Assembly: GCF_016107285.1 (NCBI RefSeq)
Contig: NZ_RCVQ01000012.1
Coordinates: 1 to 64,000 of the forward strand
DNA: 64,000 nucleotides
Direction of reading: 5' to 3'
DNA from: Roseomonas sp. KE0001
Lineage (GTDB): Bacteria > Pseudomonadota > Alphaproteobacteria > Acetobacterales > Acetobacteraceae
This document shows positions 47,232 through 57,560 of this stretch, piece by piece (within the stretch, counting starts at the first letter, position 1; the number at the start of each line of letters is the position of its first letter). The notes under the pieces were generated by a model. That model saw only the letters and a list, made by a program, of their open reading frames with translations, was not told where the DNA came from and searched no databases. The translations under genes were made by a program, and so were the position numbers.

Positions 47232-47562
47232 AGAACTCGCCGTCGCGGATCAGCGTGCGGTCCTCGTGCAGCTTGCGGGTCAGCGCGTTCAGCCGGGCGC
47301 GGGCCTCGGCGTCCGGCACCAGCCCCTCGCGCCCGGCACGGTAGAAGACGGCGGCGGACCACGACACCCCGGCGCCGGCGAAGAGGGCGGTCATCTCCGG
47401 CCAGCGGGTCTCGTCCCCCACCACATGCAGCCAGGCGCCGCGCAGCGGCTCCACCGTGGTCTCGGTAATCCGCATCAGCACGAAGAGCATGGTGAAGTCG
47501 CCTAGCTCGCCATGCGTGGCGGCCAGCCATTCGTCGAAGTCGGTGTCGATCGGGGCGGTCAT
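47182..47562 (-). CDS. Hypothetical protein coupled to selB
   Basis: A 126-residue soluble protein with no recognised family. It starts [20 protein letters not shown] and contains LMRITETTVEPLRGAWLHVVGDETRWPEM and a helical C-terminus (ARARLNALTRKLHEDRTLI). Its ATG overlaps the selB TGA (ATGA), so it is translated as the last gene of the selenocysteine operon. The 3' end overlaps the convergent nuclease-helicase gene by 50 bases. Position suggests a link to selenium or formate metabolism, but nothing in the protein itself shows this. Confidence 0.6.
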   Translation of the reverse strand: MTAPIDTDFDEWLAATHGELGDFTMLFVLMRITETTVEPLRGAWLHVVGDETRWPEMTALFAGAGVSWSAAVFYRAGREGLVPDAEARARLNALTRKLHEDRTLIRDGEFFNAEGLRLRLEDQPAH

Positions 47563-49616
47563 TCCCGGCCCTTCCCGGGGAGAGGTGGCGGAAGAGAATG
47601 GGAGTCGAACCCACCCGGGACAGTCTCGCTGCCCCACCCGGATTTGAAGTCCGGACGCCCCACCGGGGACGCCTCTCTTCCCTCCGTCCCGGGCGGTCCG
47701 AACAGGTCCACCCGATGAGGATTGATGCGCCGCAGATCGCCGCGGCGCAAGGTCACGCCGAGCCGGTCGAGGAAATCCAGGATCTGGATGGCGACCTTGC
47801 GGCCATTGTCCATGCGGTCGCGGAAGGCGGCGGCGCCGAACCAGCCCTCCTCCGCCCGCGCGGCGACGTCCCGGGCGAGGCCCACCATCTCCGCCGTGGT
47901 GGCGCGCAGGAAGAAATGGTCATGCGCCACCTGATCGACCCGGCCGAGCCGGGCACAGGCCTTCAGCACCCGCCGCACCTCGCCTTCCGGTGCCTCCAGG
48001 AGACCGGCGATATCGCGCACGCGGGGCGGGCGGAAGCGCGCCTCGGCACCGAGCAGGGGGGCGATGCGGGCATAGAGCGCCTCATCCGCCTCGCCGAGCC
48101 GCACCGCGTGCCCCGGCAGGCGCAGGAAGGCGCCCTCCAGCACCAGCGCCGCCTCCGCCGCCAGGCGCTCCAGCGCGGCGCGGAAGGCCGGGGCCGGCAG
48201 GCGGGGGCGGAGCATGAGCCGCAGCCGCTCCCGCCCCAGCCCCTGCTGATCCGGGTTCTCCTCGTGGTGGCGGGCGAGCTGCTCCAGCAGCCCGTCCCGG
48301 AAATCCCGCCAGCCCTCGGGCGCGAGCGCCAGCCGCTGGCCGCCCGCCTCCAGGATCTCGGCCCCGACATCGGCGGCCAGCGCCTCGACCTCCTGCTGCC
48401 GCAGGGCGTTGTCCCGCGCGAAGGCGACCAGCTCGACGTGGCGCGGCGGCGTCTCCAGCAGGCGGCGCAGCCGCGTGGCCGGGTCACGCCCGGCCAGGGC
48501 ATCGAGCTGCGCCAGGCGCTCGGGCGTGCGGCGCTTGCGGGCGGGCGGCCGCAGGTCGAGAAAGCGGCCGCCGCCGATGGTGCGTTGCGCCGAGACATCG
48601 CGCAGCACGAAGCGGTCCCCGGCGGCGGCGGCGATCGGCCGGTCCAGCACCAGCTGCGCGAGGCCGCCGCCGCCCGGTGCCAGGGCATCGCCCAGCGGCA
48701 CCAGCCGCGCGCCGACCTCGGCACTGGCATGGTGCAGCCGGGCCGGGAACCAGGTGCCGAGCGGCTTCGGCTCGCCGGGCAGGATGCGGCATTCGGCATC
48801 GATGCGGTCGGTCGGCGCGTGCAGCGCCGGCGCCAGCACCATGTCCCCCCGGGCGATGGCCTCCCGGGTGATGCCCTCCCCCGCGAGGTTGAGGGCGCAG
48901 CGCTGCCCGGCCACCCCCTCCGGCGCCGGCCGGTTCTGCGCATGGATCGAGCGGATGCGCGCGGCGAGCCCGGCGGGGCTGACGAGCACCGCCTCCCCCT
49001 GGGCGACGCGGCCGGAGAGCACCGTGCCGGTGACCACCGTGCCAGCCCCGGTCAGGGTGAAGCTGCGGTCCACCGACAGGCGGAAGGCGCCCGTCCCGCC
49101 CGGCGGCGGGGTCTCGGCGGCGGCCTGCTCCAGTGCCGCGCGCAGCGCCGCGATCCCCTCCCCGCTGCGCGCCGAGACCGGCAGCACCGGCGCGCCGGCC
49201 AGGCCGGTGCCCGCCAGCAGCGCCGCGATCTCGCCGGCGAGCGCGGCGCGGCGCGGCGCATCGGCGAGATCGGCCTTGCTGAGCGCCACCACGCCGCGCC
49301 GCAGGCCGAGCAGGTCGAGGATGGCGAGATGCTCGCGGGTCTGCGGCATGACGCCGTCGTCGGCGGCGACCACCAGCAGGGCGAAGTCGATGCCGGTGGC
49401 GCCGGCCAGCATGGTGTGGACGAAGCGCTCGTGCCCCGGCACATCGACGAAGCCGAGCGGGGCCGGCCCGCCCTCGGCGCCGAGATAGGCGAAGCCGAGA
49501 TCGACGGTGATGCCGCGCGCCTTCTCCTCCTTCAGCCGGTCGGTGTCGATGCCGGTCAGCGCCTTCACCAGGGCGGTCTTGCCATGGTCGATATGGCCGG
49601 CGGTGCCGACGATCAT
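47559..49616 (-). CDS. selB: Selenocysteine-specific elongation factor SelB (3' frame runs through selC)
   Basis: A GTPase that delivers Sec-tRNA to UGA codons by binding the SECIS hairpin. From the ATG at 49616 it has 685 residues: GTPase domain [14 protein letters not shown] (residues 4-17), [24 protein letters not shown] and SKAD, then two EF-Tu-like barrels, then winged helices that bind RNA. The normal family end would be near [20 protein letters not shown] (residue 639). Here no stop follows; the frame continues 46 residues across the whole tRNA-Sec gene to a TGA overlapping the next ATG. Its start overlaps the Sel1 gene stop (ATGA). Confidence 0.93.
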   Translation of the reverse strand: MIVGTAGHIDHGKTALVKALTGIDTDRLKEEKARGITVDLGFAYLGAEGGPAPLGFVDVPGHERFVHTMLAGATGIDFALLVVAADDGVMPQTREHLAILDLLGLRRGVVALSKADLADAPRRAALAGEIAALLAGTGLAGAPVLPVSARSGEGIAALRAALEQAAAETPPPGGTGAFRLSVDRSFTLTGAGTVVTGTVLSGRVAQGEAVLVSPAGLAARIRSIHAQNRPAPEGVAGQRCALNLAGEGITREAIARGDMVLAPALHAPTDRIDAECRILPGEPKPLGTWFPARLHHASAEVGARLVPLGDALAPGGGGLAQLVLDRPIAAAAGDRFVLRDVSAQRTIGGGRFLDLRPPARKRRTPERLAQLDALAGRDPATRLRRLLETPPRHVELVAFARDNALRQQEVEALAADVGAEILEAGGQRLALAPEGWRDFRDGLLEQLARHHEENPDQQGLGRERLRLMLRPRLPAPAFRAALERLAAEAALVLEGAFLRLPGHAVRLGEADEALYARIAPLLGAEARFRPPRVRDIAGLLEAPEGEVRRVLKACARLGRVDQVAHDHFFLRATTAEMVGLARDVAARAEEGWFGAAAFRDRMDNGRKVAIQILDFLDRLGVTLRRGDLRRINPHRVDLFGPPGTEGREASPVGRPDFKSGWGSETVPGGFDSHSLPPPLPGKGRE
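47586..47681 (-). tRNA. selC: tRNA-Sec (anticodon UCA)
   Basis: A complete selenocysteine tRNA of 96 bases. The 8-bp acceptor stem pairs GGAAGAGA with TCTCTTCC, followed by encoded GCCA. The anticodon loop reads CTTCAAA, with TCA at 47647-47645. The long variable arm and the T-arm GGTTCGACTCC are present. The 8-bp acceptor and extra arm separate it from tRNA-Ser, and it aligns base by base with E. coli selC in the anticodon arm. It lies in the same sense as selB and entirely inside the 3' part of the selB reading frame. Confidence 0.95.
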
Positions 49617-50437
49617 GGCGGCAGCGCCTCCGCCGCCGGTGGTGCGGGCAGCGGCGTCCCGGCCAGGGCGGCGGCGCGCGCCCGGGCCGCCGCGTCCAGC
49701 CCGGCGCGCACCGGCCCGAGGAAGGGCGTGGCCAGGGCGCTGCCGCTCCGCTCGGCGCGCAGCAGCCAGGCAAGGGCCTGCACCGGATCGGGCGCGACCC
49801 CGGCGCCGAGATGCAAGGCCGCGCCCAACATGGCCTGCCCATCGGCATCGCCGCGCGCGGCGGCCAGCGCCCACCAGCGCGCCGCCAGCGCCACGTCGCG
49901 CTCCACGCCGAGCGCATGGTGATACAGCATGCCCATCCGCGTCATGGCCGAGGCGATGCCGCCTTCCGCCGCCGCCCGCGCCCAGCGCCACGCCTCGGCC
50001 GGATCGGGCGGGATCAGCTCGCCCTCCAGCAGCATCCAGCTCAGCATGTCCTGCGCCTGGGCATCGCCCTGCGCGGCGGCGGCCCGGTAGAGTTCGGCGG
50101 CCCGGGCCGGATCGGCCTCCACCCCCTCGCCGCCGCGCAGATAGAGCGTGGCCAGGTTGCGCTGACCGGGCGCGTGGCCGGCCCCGGCGGCCAGGCTCAG
50201 CCACTGCCGGGCCAGCGGCGCATTGACCGGCACGCCCATCCCCTCGGCGAAGCAGGCGCCGATATTGGCGGCGGCGCGGGCATCGCCGGCGCGCGCCAGC
50301 GGCTCCCAGAGAGCGAGCGCGCGGGCCGGGTCGCCGGCCTGGAAGACGGCCATGGCGACCTCCATGCCTTCCCCCATGCCATCTCCCATGCCATCCCTGG
50401 GCGCGGCACGCCCGAGCAGCCGGCTAAGCCAGCCCAT
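49613..50437 (-). CDS. Sel1-repeat (SLR/TPR) protein between selA and selB
   Basis: A 274-residue protein made mainly of Sel1-like repeats. The consensus A-x-x-x-L-G-x-x-Y/F-x-x-G-x-G is visible as [70 protein letters not shown] and [17 protein letters not shown]. There is no signal peptide, so it should be cytosolic. The start overlaps the selA end by 14 bases and the stop overlaps the selB start (ATGA), which binds it tightly to selenocysteine expression. Such repeats are protein-protein scaffolds. A role in assembling SelA/SelB or formate dehydrogenase is inference. The name Sel1 is unrelated to selenium. Confidence 0.88.
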   Translation of the reverse strand: MGWLSRLLGRAAPRDGMGDGMGEGMEVAMAVFQAGDPARALALWEPLARAGDARAAANIGACFAEGMGVPVNAPLARQWLSLAAGAGHAPGQRNLATLYLRGGEGVEADPARAAELYRAAAAQGDAQAQDMLSWMLLEGELIPPDPAEAWRWARAAAEGGIASAMTRMGMLYHHALGVERDVALAARWWALAAARGDADGQAMLGAALHLGAGVAPDPVQALAWLLRAERSGSALATPFLGPVRAGLDAAARARAAALAGTPLPAPPAAEALPP

Positions 50438-51815
50438 GCGGCAATCCGTCCAGGCTGGCGAGAAAGCCCGCCTCGTCCTCCAGGCAGCGCAGGTCGAGCA
50501 GCAGCGCCCCGTCGCGCAGCCGGCCGATCACCGGGCGCGGCAGGGCGCGCAGCGCGGTGGCCAGGGCCTCGAGCATGCGGCCGGCCGGCGCGGTCAGGCG
50601 CAGGCCATGGCTCGGCAGGGTGTCGAGCGGCAGGGCGCCGGAGCCGATCTGGCTGCGGCAGGGCGCCGCCGCCACGGCGATGCCGCCGGGCAGGCGCCGC
50701 GCCACCTCGGGCAGCAGGCGCCGCGCCTGGGCGGCGATCGCCGGCTCCGGCCGGGCCAGCAGGCGCAGGGTCGGCAGCCGGTCCACCAGCCGCGCCGGGT
50801 CGCGGTAGAGCTTCAGCGTCGCCTCCAGCGCGGCGAGGCGGATCTTGTCGACACGCAGCGCCCGCTTCATCGGGTTGCGGTTGATGGCGGCGATCAGGTC
50901 CCGCCGCCCCAGGATGAAGCCGGCCTGCGGCCCGCCGAGCAGCTTGTCGCCCGAGAAGGTGACGAGATCCGCCCCCTCCGCCACCGCCTCACTCACCGTC
51001 GGCTCGCGCGCCATCCCATGGGCGGACAGATCGACCAGGGTGCCGGAGCCAAGGTCGTTCAGCAGCGGCACGCCGGCCTCATGGGCGATGGCGGCGAGTT
51101 CCGCGCCCGGTACCTCGGCCGTGAAGCCCTCGATCCGGTAGTTGGAGGGATGCACCTTCAGCAGCAGCCCGGTCTCCGGCCGCAGCGCCGCGCGGTAGTC
51201 GCGCGCATGGGTGCGGTTGGTCGTGCCGACCTCGACCAGCCGCACCCCGGCGCGCGCCATGATGTCGGGCATGCGGAAGGCGCCGCCGATCTCGATCAGC
51301 TCGCCCCGCGAAACGATGGCCTCCCGCCCCTCGCCCAGCGTGTTCAGCGCGATCAGCACGGCGGCGGCGTTGTTGTTCACCACCGTGGCGTCCTCGGCCC
51401 CGGTCAGCTCGCGCAACAGGTCGCGCAGGTGGTCGTCCCGCTCGCCGCGCCCGCCGCTCTCCAGGTCGAACTCCAGCGCCACCGCCTCGCGCATCGCCGC
51501 CGTCGCGGCCTCGATGGCGGCCTCGGCCAGTTGCGCGCGGCCGAGATTGGTGTGCAGCACCGTGCCGGTCAGGTTGAAGAGCGGACGCAGGCCCGAGCGC
51601 TCCCGGGCCGCCAGACGGTCCAGGGCGGCGGCGGCCACGGCGGCGGCGGCGGCCTCCCGCTCCAGGCCGGCGCCACCGGCGGCGCGCAGCCGGGCCAGTT
51701 CCTCCCGCACCGCGGCCGTCACCTCCGCGCGGCCGAAGCGCTCGATCGCGCCGCCGGCCAGGAGCAGGACATGATCCACCGAGGGCAGCGCACGCAGCGC
51801 GTCCGGCGCGGCCAT
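50424..51815 (-). CDS. selA: L-seryl-tRNA(Sec) selenium transferase
   Basis: Converts seryl-tRNA(Sec) to selenocysteyl-tRNA(Sec) with selenophosphate. The 463 residues match the bacterial enzyme. [16 protein letters not shown] (about 81-96), [51 protein letters not shown] and the PLP-lysine motif [13 protein letters not shown] (K291) are all present. The start is three bases after the fdhE stop, and the end overlaps the Sel1 gene. Confidence 0.96.
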   Translation of the reverse strand: MAAPDALRALPSVDHVLLLAGGAIERFGRAEVTAAVREELARLRAAGGAGLEREAAAAAVAAAALDRLAARERSGLRPLFNLTGTVLHTNLGRAQLAEAAIEAATAAMREAVALEFDLESGGRGERDDHLRDLLRELTGAEDATVVNNNAAAVLIALNTLGEGREAIVSRGELIEIGGAFRMPDIMARAGVRLVEVGTTNRTHARDYRAALRPETGLLLKVHPSNYRIEGFTAEVPGAELAAIAHEAGVPLLNDLGSGTLVDLSAHGMAREPTVSEAVAEGADLVTFSGDKLLGGPQAGFILGRRDLIAAINRNPMKRALRVDKIRLAALEATLKLYRDPARLVDRLPTLRLLARPEPAIAAQARRLLPEVARRLPGGIAVAAAPCRSQIGSGALPLDTLPSHGLRLTAPAGRMLEALATALRALPRPVIGRLRDGALLLDLRCLEDEAGFLASLDGLPHGLA

Positions 51816-51818
51816 GGC

Positions 51819-52751
51819 TCAGTACCCGATCAGGAAGGGGTCGAAGCCGGCGCGGCGATACGCGGTCTCGCGCATCATCAGGTCGAGGCCGAGGCTGGCC
51901 ACGTCGTCGGCGATGGGCTCCAGGGCGGGGTTGAGGTTCTGGTAGAAGATCTTCACCCAGGAGCGGCAGGCGTCGCAGGTCTCGGCCTTCACCGTCGCGG
52001 CCTCGTCCGATCCGGCCGCCGGCTCCACCTCCTTGTAGCCCACGCCCTGGGTCGAGCCGCAGGCCAGGCACTTGATCCGCACCTCGTTCCATTGCGTGCC
52101 GCAGGCGGCGCAGGCGGCGTAGCGCGCGCCCTCGGCGCCCGGCCGCCCGGTCACCAGGGAGGCGGCGGGCGGGCCGCCGCAGGCCGGGCAGACGCCGGTC
52201 TCGATCGGCACCAGCCGCTCCGCCGGCAGGGTGGCGGCGCACCGCGCCATGGCGACCTGCAGGGCGGCGGCGAGGAGGATATGCTCCGGCAGTTGCTCCA
52301 CCGGGAGCGAATCCTCCGCGACGGCCTCCAGCATCGCGCCCAGCGCCTCCGGCCCGGCCTCGCGCAGGGCGGCGATGGCGGCGGCGGCGGGCTCCGGCAT
52401 GGTCGATGGCGCCAGCCTGTCGAGGAAGCGGGTGACCAGGCCCGGCAGGGCGGCGTCGCGCGCCAGGGCGTGGCGGTCGAGCGGCGGCATGCGGCCGTCC
52501 CGCGCCCGCTCCACCTGCCCGGCCGGAAGCGGGTCGGGCGGCGGCAGGCCGGCGGCGACCTCCGCCTGGGCCGCGCAGATCCCGGCCAGGAAGCGCAGAT
52601 AGGGGCCGAGCGGGTTCTCCGCCGCCAGAACCTCCAGCCGCTCGGCGCGCTGCCGGAACAGCGCCGCGGGATCGGGCAGCAGGGCGAAGGGCGGCTTGCT
52701 CAGCCGCCCGATGGCGGAGGGGTCGGGCTGCAGCCCATGGAAAGCGGACAT
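51819..52751 (-). CDS. fdhE: Formate dehydrogenase accessory protein FdhE
   Basis: A 310-residue cytosolic maturation factor for membrane-bound, respiratory formate dehydrogenase. Four cysteine pairs form rubredoxin-like iron sites: CPACGG, CAACGTQWN, CLACGS and CDACRSW. The end VASLGLDLMMRETAYRRAGFDPFLIG is characteristic. It lies between the structural genes fdnGHI and selA in one minus-strand operon. Confidence 0.95.
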   Translation of the reverse strand: MSAFHGLQPDPSAIGRLSKPPFALLPDPAALFRQRAERLEVLAAENPLGPYLRFLAGICAAQAEVAAGLPPPDPLPAGQVERARDGRMPPLDRHALARDAALPGLVTRFLDRLAPSTMPEPAAAAIAALREAGPEALGAMLEAVAEDSLPVEQLPEHILLAAALQVAMARCAATLPAERLVPIETGVCPACGGPPAASLVTGRPGAEGARYAACAACGTQWNEVRIKCLACGSTQGVGYKEVEPAAGSDEAATVKAETCDACRSWVKIFYQNLNPALEPIADDVASLGLDLMMRETAYRRAGFDPFLIGY

Positions 52752-52790
52752 CTCACCTCGCGGGCCGGACCGGCCACATGCGCCTCGGGA

Positions 52791-53471
52791 TTATTCGGCG
52801 GGGCCGGTCTTGCGCTGCCCCGCCAGATCGCGCAACCACTTGCGGTGATGCCGCCAGGCCCAGCCGCCGGTGACGGTGCCCCGCGTCATGGCGCGCAGCG
52901 TGCCACGCGTCCAGAAGGCCGCATAGACGTGCAGGATGAAGACGCAGATGATCAGCACCGCCGCCACCGAATGCGCCAGCACCGCGACCCGCCGCATCGG
53001 GATCGAGACATAGGCGGCGAAATAGGCCTCCCAGATCGCCACCCCGCTGACGATCAGCAGCAGGATCAGCCCGGTCATCGCCCAGAAGATGAACTTCTGG
53101 CCGGCATTGTACTTGCCGAGCTCGGGGAGCCGCTCCTCGCGCCCGCCGATCACGTCGCGGATGCGGCTGAGCCAGACGATATCCACCTTCTCCGGCAGGT
53201 TCGCCTTCCAGAGCTGGAAGAAGAAGATGAAGAAGCTGAGGAAGAGCACCACGCCGATCCAGGGGTGGAAGGCACGGGTGTTCTGTCCGCCGCCGAAGAG
53301 CGCGGTCAGGAAGTAGAGCGAGGGCGTGAACAGCGCCAGGCCGGAGAGGGCCAGCAGGATCAGGCTGGTCGCCGTGATCCAGTGGTTGAGCCGGGCGCCG
53401 GCGCCGTAGCGGTTGACCGTGACCGGCTTGCCGGGATGCACCGCATCGCCGGGCTGGACGCGCTCCACCAT
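52791..53471 (-). CDS. fdnI: Formate dehydrogenase gamma subunit (cytochrome b556)
   Basis: A 226-residue inner-membrane diheme cytochrome that passes electrons from the beta subunit to quinone. Four spans lie at about 23-45, 60-80, 115-137 and 153-175. Candidate heme-binding histidines include HWIT in the first span, HPWIG before the second and AHSVAAVL / FILHVYAAFWT towards the end. The ATG at 53471 overlaps the fdnH stop (TGATG); a GTG one codon earlier is possible. It ends 39 bases before fdhE. Confidence 0.94.
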   Translation of the reverse strand: MVERVQPGDAVHPGKPVTVNRYGAGARLNHWITATSLILLALSGLALFTPSLYFLTALFGGGQNTRAFHPWIGVVLFLSFFIFFFQLWKANLPEKVDIVWLSRIRDVIGGREERLPELGKYNAGQKFIFWAMTGLILLLIVSGVAIWEAYFAAYVSIPMRRVAVLAHSVAAVLIICVFILHVYAAFWTRGTLRAMTRGTVTGGWAWRHHRKWLRDLAGQRKTGPAE

Positions 53472-54448
53472 CACGCATGCTCCCCTGGCGGCGGCACGGG
53501 CTTGCCCTCCACCAGCTTCTCGGCGTTCTCCTCATCCTCCCGCGAAACGCGGTTGGGCCGCGCGAAGACGCCATGGACGATGCTGCCGACCGCCATCATG
53601 CCCATCGCGGCGAGGCCGACATACTTGGTCACGCCCTTCCAGCTCTGCACCAGGGGCGAGATGCGCGGATTCTCCGGCAGGTTGGCATAGATCTGCGGCT
53701 TGTCGGCGTGGTGCAACACATACATGACATGCGTGCCGCCCACGCCCGGCGGATCGTAGAGCCCGGCATTGGCGAAGCCGCGTGACTTCAGGTCGGCGAT
53801 GCGCCCGGCGGCATGCTGCTTCATGTCCTCCTTGGTGCCGAAGACGATGGCCTGGGTCGGGCAGGCCTTGGCGCAGGCCGGCCCCTGGCCCACCGCGACA
53901 CGGTCGGAGCAGAGGGTGCACTTGTAGGAGCGGTGATCGGCCTTGGAGATGCGGGGGATGTTGAAGGGACATCCCTTGATGCAATAGCCGCAGCCGATGC
54001 AGTTCTCGTGGATGAAGTCCACGATGCCGTTGGTGTACTGCACGATGGCGCCGGGGGCCGGGCAGGCCTTGAGGCAGCCCGGATCGGCGCAGTGCATGCA
54101 GCCATCCTTGCGGATGAGCCACTCCAGATTGTCGGTCTCCGGGTTCACCCATTCCGTGAACCGCATCAGGGTGAACATGTTCTCGGTGAGATCGTGCGGG
54201 TTCTCGTAGACGCCCGTGTTCTCGCCGATCGCCGGCGTGGTGTCGTTCCACTCCACGCAGGCCGACTGGCAGGCCTTGCAGCCGATGCACTTGGAGACGT
54301 CGATCAGCTTGGCGACCGGGGTGAGCTGCCGCTCGGGCGGCGGCAGGTCCTCCGTCGCCGAGCGGCGGACCAGATCCCGCTCGCCGAAGTTGCTGGCCAT
54401 GGGCTGGGTCGGCGGGTTGCTGACCGCGGTGCGCGGACTGTCGCTCAT
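53471..54448 (-). CDS. fdnH: Formate dehydrogenase iron-sulfur beta subunit
   Basis: A 325-residue electron-transfer subunit with four [4Fe-4S] sites. The cysteine groups are [43 protein letters not shown] (split by spacer), [17 protein letters not shown] and [26 protein letters not shown] single C-terminal membrane span (about 273-292, [21 protein letters not shown]) anchors it on the periplasmic side, as in E. coli FdnH. It follows fdnG by 25 bases. Confidence 0.96.
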   Translation of the reverse strand: MSDSPRTAVSNPPTQPMASNFGERDLVRRSATEDLPPPERQLTPVAKLIDVSKCIGCKACQSACVEWNDTTPAIGENTGVYENPHDLTENMFTLMRFTEWVNPETDNLEWLIRKDGCMHCADPGCLKACPAPGAIVQYTNGIVDFIHENCIGCGYCIKGCPFNIPRISKADHRSYKCTLCSDRVAVGQGPACAKACPTQAIVFGTKEDMKQHAAGRIADLKSRGFANAGLYDPPGVGGTHVMYVLHHADKPQIYANLPENPRISPLVQSWKGVTKYVGLAAMGMMAVGSIVHGVFARPNRVSREDEENAEKLVEGKPVPPPGEHA

Positions 54449-54473
54449 GCCGCTATCCCCTTCACGGACCGCC

Positions 54474-57400
54474 TCATGACGTCACCCCGGGCGCCGAGGA
54501 CGGCTCGATGTTCACCAGAAAGGCCTTGTACTCCGGCGTCTCGATGTTGGCGTCGCCCACGAAGGGCGTCAGCGAGTTCGGGCCGAAGCCCTTCTTCGCC
54601 GAGCCGGTGAAGCCCCAGTGCAGCGGGATGCCGACCACATGGACGGTCTTGCCATCGCAGATCAGCGGCCGGATGCGCTTGGTCACCACCGCCTTCGCCT
54701 TGACCGAGCCGCGCTTCGACCAGACGCGCACCCAGCCGCCCGGGGTGATCTGCCGCAGCGCCGCCAGCTCCTCCGAGATCTCGACGAAGAACTCGGGCTG
54801 CAGCGCGGCATTCACCCGGTTGTGCTTCGTCCAGTAGTGGAAGTGCTCGGTGAGCCGGTAGGAGGTCGCCGCGAAGGGGAACTCCTCCGAGGTGCCGAAC
54901 TGCGCCAGGTCGCTCTCGAAAAGCCGCGCCACCGGATTGCCCCGCATGCGCGGGTTCATCACGTTGGCGATGGGGCTTTCGAAGGGCTCCATATGCGCCG
55001 GGAAAGGCCCGTCCCGCATCATGCCCCGCGTGAAGAGGCGCGACACCCCCTCCTGGTTCATGATGAAGGGCATGACCTCGCCCGGCTTGGCGGTGACACC
55101 GATATCGGGGACGTCATAGCCGGTCCAGCGCGTGCCATCCCATTCGATGATCTTGCGGCTGGGGTCCCAGGGCTTGCCGTTCAGGTCGGCGGAGGCGCGG
55201 TTGTAGAGCGTCCGCCGGTTCAGCGGCCAGGCCCAGGTCCAGTTGGGATGCGTGCCGGTCTGGTCCGGATCGCTGTTGTCGCGCCGGGCCATGTTGTTGC
55301 CGGCCTCGTTGAAGCAGCCCGAATAGATCCAGCAGCCGCACATGGTTGAGCCGTCATCGCGCAGCTGCGTGAAGTTCAGCACCTGCTTGCCGGCCGCCAC
55401 GATCACCTTCGACGGATCGTTCGGATCGGTCAGGTCGGTCAGGGCCCGGCCGTTGATCTCCTTCGCCAGCTCCTCCGGCTCCGGCTCGTTCGGGTCGTGG
55501 TACTCCCAGGACAGGTTGAGGATCGGATCCGGGAAGGCGCCCCCCTCCTTGCGGTACAGCTCGCGCATGCGGAGGAAGATCTGCGCCATGATCCAGGTGT
55601 CCGGCCTGGCCTCACCGGGCGCGGTGCCGCCCGGCCAGAACCACTGCAGCCAGCGCCCGGAATTGGTCAGCGAGCCCTGGTCCTCCGCGAAGCACCGCGT
55701 GGGAAGCTGGAAGACCTCGGTCTGGATGCTGGCGGTGTTCACGTCGTTGAACGCGCCGTGGTTCTCCCAGAAGCGCGCGGTCTCCGTCTCCAGCGGGTCC
55801 ATGGTGACCAGGAACTTCAGCTTCGACAGCCCGGCCACCACCTTGCCCCGGTTGGGGAAGGCCAGCACCGGGTTGAAGCCCTGGCAGAGATAGCCGTTGA
55901 CCTTGCCGTGGTTCATCAGCTCGAACATGCGCAGCACGTCGTAGGAGGGCACGTCGAGCTTGGGCAGGTAGTCGTAGGCCCAGCCGTTCTCGGCCCGCGC
56001 GGCATCGCCCCACATGGCCTTCATGAAGCTGACGAAGAACTTGCTGTAGTTCTGCCAGTAGCTGGTCTGCCCGGGCCGCAGCGGCTTGAACTGCCGCGAG
56101 GCCATGTAGGTGGCCAGATCCGGCTCCTTCTCCGTCGGCATGTTCAGATAGCCCGTGAGGAGATGCGACATCAGGCCCAGATCGGTCAGGCCCTGGATGT
56201 TGGAATGCCCGCGCAGCGCGTTCATGCCGCCGCCCCGCACGCCGATATTGCCCAGGATGAGCTGGAGCATGGCCATGCCGCGGATGTTCTGCGCGCCGTG
56301 CGAATGCTGCGTCCAGCCCAGCGCGTACATGGAGGTCATGGTTCTGGTGGGCGAGGAACACTCCGCCACCATCTCCGCGATCTTCAGGAACTTCGCCTTG
56401 GGCGTGCCGCAGATCCGCTCCACCATCTCGGGCGTATAGACCGAGACGTGCTGCCTCAGCAGGTTCCAGACGCAGCGCGGGTGCTGCAGGGTCGGGTCCA
56501 CCCTGGCATAGCCGTCCTCGCCGATCTCATAGTCCCAGCTGGTGCGGTCGTAGTCGCGCTTCTCCTCGTCATAGCCGGAGAACAGGCCATCGGCGTAGCC
56601 GAAGCCTTCCTTGACGATGAAGGAGGCATTGGTGAAGGCCTTGGTGTACTCCCACTGTACCTTGTCGTTCTCGATGCAGTAGCGGATCAACCCGAGCAGG
56701 AAGGCGATGTCGCTGCCCTGCCGGATGGGCGCGTAGAAATCCGCGACCGATGCCGTGCGGGTGAAGCGCGGATCGACCACGATGAGCTTGGCGCCGCGAT
56801 GCGCCTTCGCCTCCGTGACCCACTTGAAGCCACAGGGGTGCGCCTCCGCCGCGTTGCCGCCCATGACGACGACGAGATCGGTGTTGCGGATGTCGGTCCA
56901 GGAGTTGGTCATCGCTCCACGGCCAAATGTCGGGCCCAAACTGGACACCGTGGGGCCGTGTCAGACGCGCGCCTGGTTATCGAATCCGACGATTCCGAGG
57001 GTCTTGGCCACCTTGAAGGTCGCCCAGGCCGTCTCGTTGGTGGTGGCGGAGGCCGCGAGCATGCCGGTGGTGGTCCAGCGGTTCACCGGCAATCCCGCCT
57101 CGTTGGTGGCGAGGAAGTTGGCGTCCCGATCGTCCTTCATCAGCCGCGCGATGCGGTCGAGCGCGTAGTCCCAGGAGACCTGCTCGAAGCGATCGGAGCC
57201 CGGCCGGCGCACCATCGGGTGCTTCAGGCGGGTGGGCGAATGGACGAAGTCCTTGAGCGCGGCGCCCTTGGGGCAGAGCGTGCCCAGGTTGGTCGGATGG
57301 TCCGCGTCACCCTCGATATGGGTGATCTCGGCCCGCTCGCCCTTCCGCACATCGCCCCTGGAATAGAGGATGATGCCACAGGCGACGGAGCAATAGGTGC

Positions 57401-57560
57401 AGGTGTTGCGCGTCTCGGTCGTATTGGCCAGCTTCAGGGGCCGGACCAGGGCGGAAACCGCCGCCTCAGCCTCGCCGAAGCCCAACGCACCCAGCGACGT
57501 CGCTGCAACACCCGCGCCGGCGGCTTTCAGAAAGCCGCGCCGCGAGAGTTCCATGTTCAT
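54474..57560 (-). CDS. fdnG: Selenocysteine-containing formate dehydrogenase, catalytic alpha subunit
   Basis: The molybdenum or tungsten bis-MGD enzyme that oxidises formate to CO2. The full product is 1028 residues with an in-frame UGA (56963-56961) read as selenocysteine at residue 200, in DNQARV[19 protein letters not shown]. This context matches E. coli FdnG/FdoG. The ATG at 57560 has GGGAGG upstream and gives a Tat signal ([14 protein letters not shown]). An N-terminal [4Fe-4S] site uses C54, C57, C61 and C96 (CPKG). Later motifs include [14 protein letters not shown] and [15 protein letters not shown]. The UGA is recoding, not a break: reading frame and homology continue unbroken across it, and selA, selB, selC and selD are all in the window. 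It could equally be called fdoG. Confidence 0.96.
56918..56963 (-). promoter_or_regulatory. SECIS-like hairpin at the fdnG UGA codon
   Basis: Directly after the UGA, CACGGCC (56960-56954) pairs perfectly with GGCCGTG (56924-56918). Inside, CCA (56944-56942) pairs with TGG (56938-56936) around a GTT loop, comparable to the GUC/GGUCU apical loop of E. coli fdhF and fdnG SECIS elements. The apical loop starts about 20 bases after the UGA, as needed for SelB binding. Confidence 0.75.

Noticed and set aside
45174-47700. Genomic island integrated at selC
   Set aside because: No integrase, no direct repeat of the tRNA 3' end and no clear boundary were seen; only a mild codon difference supports transfer.
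49617-50204. Long N-terminal extension of SelB in the same frame
   Set aside because: The extension is the out-of-frame shadow of the Sel1 gene; the GTPase motif begins four residues after the ATG at 49616, which overlaps the Sel1 stop.
56948-56963. Frameshift or nonsense mutation in fdnG
   Set aside because: The frame does not change; the UGA is in the exact Sec context of FdnG and the full Sec machinery is present.
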